Positions 7,000 to 10,747 of a stretch of 10,747 nucleotides of DNA are shown in pieces. The DNA is from Ruminococcaceae bacterium UBA1691. GTDB lineage: Bacteria > Bacillota > Clostridia > Oscillospirales > Acutalibacteraceae. The stretch spans positions 1 through 10,747 of the forward strand of contig DCJV01000069.1 of NCBI GenBank assembly GCA_002320555.1, given 5' to 3'. Below the pieces are notes generated by a model. That model was given only the letters and a program-made list of their open reading frames with translations, was not told the DNA's origin and made no database searches. Position 1 is the first letter of the stretch. Each line of letters opens with the position of its first letter. The translations under genes were made by a program, and so were the position numbers.

Positions 7000-7542
7000 A
7001 TGCGGCAGGCCTTGGTGGTAGTGGATTTTCAAACAGATTTTGTGGACGGCAGTCTCGGTTTTGAACAGGCCCCTTCCCTAGAGCGTGCAATCTGCGCCAA
7101 AATCAATGCATATCACGAGCAAAATCAGACTGTTATTTTTACTTTTGATACACATTCGGAAAATTATCTGCAGACGCAGGAAGGAAAAAAGCTCCCTGTG
7201 ATGCATTGCCTAAAGGATTCACCCGGCTGGAAGCTCTATGGCCATGCTGCGGATTTATGCCGGCCGGGAGATGTCCTCATTGAAAAGCCCGGATTCGGTT
7301 CTCTTGAGCTTGCCGAATATCTCCGCCGCGCTGGATTTGACAGGATTGAATTGGTCGGCCTGGTCTCCAATATCTGCGTCATTTCCAATGCTGTTCTGGC
7401 CAAGGCCGCTCTGCCGGAGGCGGAGATTATCGTGGATGCGGCCTGCACCGGGAGCGCAGACCCAAGTCTCCATGAAAAAGCGCTTGATGTCATGGAGGGC
7501 CTGCAGATATCGGTCAAAAACAGGACAAGCAGACCGGAATAA
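7000..7542 (+). CDS. Isochorismatase-family cysteine hydrolase (nicotinamidase-like)
   Basis: A 180-residue cytoplasmic hydrolase of the isochorismatase fold. The family's catalytic triad is visible: D9 in VVVDFQTDF, K96 in IEKPGFGS, and C126 in GLVSNICVISNAV. The metal-site motif of true nicotinamidases, DxHxxxH, reads D50-T-H52-S-E-N-Y56 here: the second histidine is tyrosine. The HC pair at 69-70 (MHCLKDSPGW) matches the nicotinamidase-like branch, so cleavage of nicotinamide or a similar amide by a cysteine nucleophile is plausible but not proven. I chose the ATG at 7000, behind AGGGGG (about 10 bases); extension to an ATG at 6949 would add 17 residues with no family match. The exonuclease gene starts 56 bases after the stop on the same strand, so they are probably co-transcribed. 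Confidence 0.9.
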   Translation: MRQALVVVDFQTDFVDGSLGFEQAPSLERAICAKINAYHEQNQTVIFTFDTHSENYLQTQEGKKLPVMHCLKDSPGWKLYGHAADLCRPGDVLIEKPGFGSLELAEYLRRAGFDRIELVGLVSNICVISNAVLAKAALPEAEIIVDAACTGSADPSLHEKALDVMEGLQISVKNRTSRPE

Positions 7543-7598
7543 TCCACCCTCCCGAATGCGTATGAATGAATACTAAAATAAGTGGGGTTACCATTAAT

Positions 7599-8504
7599 AT
7601 GCAATATGTCGTTATGGATCTCGAATGGAATAACGTATACAGCATCAAACGCAGCGGATTCATGAACGAAGTCATTGAAATTGGTGCCGTCCGTCTGGAC
7701 GAGCAGCTTCGTGAAATCGACACGTTTTCTCATCTGATCAAATCGCAAATTGGCAAACGGCTACGCGGACACGTTAGGGCATTGACCCATTTGACCAATG
7801 AGGACCTACAAAGCGGCACGCCCTTTACCCAGACCATGGCGCAATTTCGAAAATGGATTGGCAACGGCCCGGTTACGGTATTGACTTGGGGCGATACGGA
7901 TATTCGCGTTCTGATCGAAAATTTCAAATTATTCAATGGCTTTGATACGCTGCCCTTTCTTACGTATTATGCCGATTTGCAAAAAATAGTACAAGCGGCG
8001 TTGCATCTCTCCACGACGCAGCAGACGGGCCTGAGCGCTGCTGCCGCCATGCTGGGAATTGGCGAGGATGGGCTCTCCCTGCATCGTGCGCTGGATGACA
8101 GCCTTCTCTCGGCAGAATGTCTGCGCCGCGTCTTTTCTGAAAATCTGGTAGAGCAACTCACATTGCCGTGCGGCGAAGAATTTTACGAACGGCTGCGTTT
8201 TAAGGCATATATCATCAGCGATATCCACAACCCAAATGTAGACCCGGAGAGAATGCGCTGCTTCTGCGATCAGTGCGGCCGAGAAGCGCAGCAGAAAAGC
8301 GATTGGATCTTTACCTGCAGGGCCTTTCGTGCCAAATTTTTTTGTCCGCACTGCAAGCGGCCCCTGCAGCATACTGTCCGGTTCAAGCAATATTATGACC
8401 GGCTCGATATACACAGCAAAACCGTTTATCTGGAACCACCTAAGGAAGAAGAGCAGGCTTCCAAAAAAGCTCCGCCCCGCATGGAAACAGCCATGAAATT
8501 GTAA
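7599..8504 (+). CDS. DEDDh 3'-5' exonuclease with C-terminal cysteine-rich (zinc-ribbon-like) domain
   Basis: A 301-residue protein. Residues 1-180 form a DnaQ/ERI-1-like exonuclease: Exo I D7 and E9 (MDLEWN), Exo II D101 in WGDTDIRVL, Exo III H162 and D167 in HRALDDS. These acidic residues bind two metal ions that cut nucleotides from a 3' end. After a linker, residues 221-252 hold six cysteines: C221, C223, C226, C240, and the pair C249-P-H-C252, which look like a zinc ribbon (inference) that could bind nucleic acid or a partner. The substrate, DNA or RNA, cannot be told; ERI-1-like and KapD-like relatives act on RNA or are poorly known. I chose the ATG at 7599 because the family begins right before the Exo I strand and AGTGGGG lies upstream; an ATG at 7566 would add 11 residues without a ribosome site. 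A terminator follows 14 bases after the stop. Confidence 0.88.
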   Translation: MQYVVMDLEWNNVYSIKRSGFMNEVIEIGAVRLDEQLREIDTFSHLIKSQIGKRLRGHVRALTHLTNEDLQSGTPFTQTMAQFRKWIGNGPVTVLTWGDTDIRVLIENFKLFNGFDTLPFLTYYADLQKIVQAALHLSTTQQTGLSAAAAMLGIGEDGLSLHRALDDSLLSAECLRRVFSENLVEQLTLPCGEEFYERLRFKAYIISDIHNPNVDPERMRCFCDQCGREAQQKSDWIFTCRAFRAKFFCPHCKRPLQHTVRFKQYYDRLDIHSKTVYLEPPKEEEQASKKAPPRMETAMKL

Positions 8505-8518
8505 ATGTGTAATGGAAG

Positions 8519-8545
8519 GCCGTCCGGCTTCGGACGGCTCTTTTT
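8519..8545 (+). terminator. Intrinsic terminator after the exonuclease gene
   Basis: GCCGTCCG (8519-8526), loop GCTT, CGGACGGC (8531-8538), then TCTTTTT. A compact perfect 8-bp G+C stem with a tetraloop and T-run; it closes the hydrolase-exonuclease transcript. Confidence 0.9.
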
Positions 8546-8728
8546 GATGATAACGATCAGATGGTCCTGATCAAAGTCCGCATCGCAACCATGTGATAGG
8601 TATTCCCAAAATTCGTTTCCTGGCTTTTGATACAAGGGAAAAATAGAATTTTCTGTTTTATTGTATTAGACCTACGACCTACCTTCAACCAAAATTTCCT
8701 CATTTCTCGCGGCTCTGCTCTTTTCTCC

Positions 8729-8758
8729 TTGGACAGTAAAAGGAACCTGTGGTATACT
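8729..8758 (+). promoter_or_regulatory. Promoter of proS, extended -10
   Basis: -35 TTGGAC (8729-8734; or TGGACA one base on, with a 17-bp spacer) and -10 TATACT (8753-8758) preceded by TG-G, an extended -10. Transcription would start near 8765, leaving a leader of about 35 bases, too short for a T-box. The upstream 8546-8728 stretch holds only a small inverted repeat (GATCAG/CTGATC, about 8555-8572) and a 7-bp tandem repeat (GACCTAC, 8669-8682). Confidence 0.7.
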
Positions 8759-8799
8759 ATAAAACAATTTATGTTTCAAACATGAAAGGAGCGCATGTG

Positions 8800-10518
8800 A
8801 TGAAAATGAGTCATCTTTTGGGAGAGCGGTTTAAAGAAACGCCCTCCGACTGTCAGATTGCAAGCCACGCCCTCATGATGCGCGGCGGTTATATGCGCCA
8901 GCTATGCAACGGTATCTATTCGCTCTATCCTCCTGCGCGCCGGATCACCCGCAAGATCGAGCAGATCATCCGCGAGGAGATGGATGCGATCGGCGGGCAG
9001 GAAGTGCTGTTCCCCGTGGTCATGCCCGCCTCCCTCTGGCAGGAATCCGGCCGTTATGAGAGCATCGGCAGCGAGATGGCCCGCTTTCAGGATCGCAGCG
9101 GGAGCGACGTTGTCCTCGGTATGACGCATGAGGAGGCGGCCGTACAGCTCGCACGCGGCGCGGCAAAATCCCACGCCAATTATCCCTTCATGATCTATCA
9201 GATCCAAACGAAATTCCGCGACGAGCCGCGCTGCCGTGGCGGGCTGATCCGCGTGCGGGAATTCACGATGAAGGATGCCTACTCCTTCCACACCTCGCAG
9301 GAGGACCTGGAGCGCTATTATGAAAAATGCTATGAGGCCTATCGGCGCATTTTCGCCCGCGTTGGCGTGCCGGAGGTGGTAGCGGTCAAGTCCGACTCCG
9401 GTATGATGGGTGGAAGCATCGCCCATGAATTCATGCTGCTGACGGAAATCGGCGAGGATTCCATTGTCCTGTGTGACAGCTGCGGCTACCGCTCCAACAT
9501 GGAGGCCGCACAATGCATTGTCAAGAATCCGGTGACAGAGCAGGCTCAGCTGAAAAAAGTCTCCACCCCCGGCGTGAAAACGATCGAAGACCTCTGCGCC
9601 TTCCTCCATCTTCGGCCGGAGCAGACCTGCAAGGCCGTAGTATATCAGAAAAACACCGATGACAGTTATGTCGTCGTGTTTATCCGGGGCGATCTGGAGG
9701 TCAATGAAACCAAGCTGCGCAATCTCCTGAAAACGGAAATTCATCCGGCCGCGCAGATCGCGGAGGACAGCGGGCTTGTCCCCGGCTCCATCGGCGCGGT
9801 GGGCCTGAACGATAAGATACAGGCGGTCTTTGACCGCTCCATGGAGGGCATCCGGTGTACGGTATGCGGTGCAAATGAGGATGGTTACCACCTCACCGGC
9901 GTTTCGCTCGAGCGCGACCTCAAACAGAAGCCGGAATTCTTCGACGTGGCAAAGGCATTCGAGGGCGGCATCTGCCCGGTCTGCGGCAAGCCGCATCTGC
10001 GCATCAGCCGCGGTATCGAGGTGGGAAATATCTTCCAGCTTGGGGATAAATACACCCGTTCCATGGGGATGCAGTATCTCGACCGGGACGGCAAGCTGCA
10101 ATACCCGATCATGGGCTGCTACGGCATCGGCGTGGGCAGGCTTGCCGCCGCCGTATGTGAGGTGCGGCATGACAATTACGGCCCGATCTGGCCGATGGCG
10201 ATCGCGCCCTGGCAGGTGCACATTTGCGCGCTCAAAGCAGTCGATCCGCAGGTAAAAGAGACGGCGGAAACGCTCTATGAGGAGCTGAACAAGGCAGGTG
10301 TGGAGGTGCTCTTTGACGACCGTCCGGTGAGCGCGGGCGTGATGTTCTCGGATGCGGATTTATTGGGCGTGCCGCTGCGGATTGTGGTGAGCCCCAAGAC
10401 CTGCGCGAAGGGGATTGTAGAATTTTCCGCGCGGGATAAGTCGTTCAAGGAGGAGCTTGCGCCAGAGGCGGTTGTTGATGCGATAAGGGAGAAAATACAG
10501 CAGCTGCTTGCTGATTAA
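8800..10518 (+). CDS. proS: Prolyl-tRNA synthetase, bacterial type with editing insertion domain
   Basis: A 572-residue class II aminoacyl-tRNA synthetase that joins proline to tRNA-Pro in the cytoplasm. Visible: class II motif 2 FRDEPRCRGG (139-148) with EFTMKDAYSFH (154-164), motif 3 GCYGIGVGR (439-447), and GIEVGNIFQLG (405-415) before it. Between motifs 2 and 3, about 235-400, lies the INS editing domain that hydrolyses mischarged Ala-tRNA-Pro; K278 in EQTCKAVV matches the key lysine region of the E. coli enzyme. The C-terminal 110 residues are the anticodon-binding domain. Length is normal for the family. Six cysteines form three CxxC pairs (225/228, 353/356, 392/395) flanking or within the insertion. 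I chose the ATG at 8800: AAAGGAG sits 8 bases upstream and MKMSHLLGERFKE is the usual family start; a GTG directly before it, or the ATG at 8749, are less likely. Transcribed alone from its own promoter. Confidence 0.97.
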   Translation: MKMSHLLGERFKETPSDCQIASHALMMRGGYMRQLCNGIYSLYPPARRITRKIEQIIREEMDAIGGQEVLFPVVMPASLWQESGRYESIGSEMARFQDRSGSDVVLGMTHEEAAVQLARGAAKSHANYPFMIYQIQTKFRDEPRCRGGLIRVREFTMKDAYSFHTSQEDLERYYEKCYEAYRRIFARVGVPEVVAVKSDSGMMGGSIAHEFMLLTEIGEDSIVLCDSCGYRSNMEAAQCIVKNPVTEQAQLKKVSTPGVKTIEDLCAFLHLRPEQTCKAVVYQKNTDDSYVVVFIRGDLEVNETKLRNLLKTEIHPAAQIAEDSGLVPGSIGAVGLNDKIQAVFDRSMEGIRCTVCGANEDGYHLTGVSLERDLKQKPEFFDVAKAFEGGICPVCGKPHLRISRGIEVGNIFQLGDKYTRSMGMQYLDRDGKLQYPIMGCYGIGVGRLAAAVCEVRHDNYGPIWPMAIAPWQVHICALKAVDPQVKETAETLYEELNKAGVEVLFDDRPVSAGVMFSDADLLGVPLRIVVSPKTCAKGIVEFSARDKSFKEELAPEAVVDAIREKIQQLLAD

Positions 10519-10541
10519 ACAAGATTTTTGAAATGCAATGC

Positions 10542-10576
10542 AAGCCCGCAGGCCTAAAATGTGAGGGCGGGCTTTT
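10542..10576 (+). terminator. Intrinsic terminator after proS
   Basis: AAGCCCGC (10542-10549) pairs with GCGGGCTT (10567-10574) over a 17-base loop, followed by TT and G; the T-run, counting the stem end, is TTTT. It starts 24 bases after the proS stop. Confidence 0.8.
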
Positions 10577-10747
10577 GTGCTTAAAATTAAAATGTGCTCT
10601 TGTGCTCTTACCACGCGGGCTGCAGGATATGGCAGCTTTGTACAGGGGCACGATGAGACGAGTTCATTTTTTTGACCTATTTTAAATTTCTGCGTGATCA
10701 AGTTGTTTGCGCTCGTGCCGCGCGGGCCCTCCCTTTTCCGTTCGGCC
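10577..10747. other. Right-end intergenic stretch, nothing assigned
   Basis: No credible coding region on either strand. It holds an 8-bp tandem repeat TGTGCTCT (10593-10608), a small hairpin GCTGC/GCAGC near 10619-10635, and a spaced inverted repeat GGCACGA (10647-10653) / TCGTGCC (10713-10719). TTGACC at 10673-10678 could be a -35 but has no fitting -10. Confidence 0.4.

Noticed and set aside
8546..8765. T-box leader upstream of proS.
   Set aside because: The proS promoter leaves only about 35 bases of leader, and no T-box sequence was seen after the terminator at 8519-8545.
8902..10221. A 439-codon minus-strand open frame.
   Set aside because: It is the antisense of proS, a well-recognised enzyme; long antisense frames are expected in G+C-rich codon-biased genes.
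10673..10701. Possible promoter with TTGACC near the right edge.
   Set aside because: The hexamer 17 bp downstream (TGATCA) is a poor -10 and no gene start follows within the window.

Overview
The window looks like a chromosomal segment of a low-to-mid G+C, Gram-positive Clostridia-type bacterium (Oscillospirales-like is my guess). The evidence is strong AGGAGG-type ribosome binding sites, frequent GTG/TTG starts, a YtrA-type GntR regulator beside ABC-2 exporter genes, a bacterial ProRS with an editing insertion, and a clostridial-style isochorismatase-fold hydrolase. No insertion sequence, phage gene, CRISPR array, tRNA or rRNA was found.

Left two thirds (1-6607, minus strand, read right to left): two paralogous ABC exporter modules. 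Module A is an ATPase (5617-6519) and a 786-residue permease (3282-5642) that overlap by 26 bp. A predicted intrinsic terminator (3186-3232) follows. Then comes a YtrA-type GntR regulator (2780-3154), and module B: an ATPase (1884-2783, ATGA overlap with the regulator) and a permease that runs off the left edge (1-1845, open throughout). The two ATPases are about 65% identical by hand count without gaps, and the permeases share several motifs, so the modules arose by duplication. In front of module A lies a well-formed promoter (TTGACG, 17 bp, TATTCT). It has a perfect 10-4-10 palindrome just after the -10, which is the likely GntR operator, and three TTACAA-like hexamers at 11-bp phase upstream of the -35, which resemble OmpR/PhoP-family response-regulator sites. 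I see no convincing promoter directly before the regulator, so gntR and module B may depend on readthrough of the internal terminator.

Middle (6608-6999): a 392-bp gap holding the hexamer repeats, an orphan minus-strand terminator (6664-6706) with no recognised gene feeding it, and a plus-strand promoter (TTGACC, 17 bp, TATGAT) for the genes on the right.

Right third (plus strand): an isochorismatase-family cysteine hydrolase (7000-7542), a DEDDh 3'-5' exonuclease with a C-terminal cysteine-rich, zinc-ribbon-like tail (7599-8504), a terminator (8519-8545), then prolyl-tRNA synthetase with its own extended -10 promoter (8800-10518) and a terminator (10542-10576). The last 170 bases hold nothing I can assign.

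The most interesting part is the regulated exporter locus: paired exporter copies, a regulator in mid-operon, an operator at the transcription start and a possible second, activating input. Its substrate cannot be read from the sequence. Similar layouts (ytr, bcr) often respond to cell-wall antibiotics or antimicrobial peptides, but that is only an analogy here.
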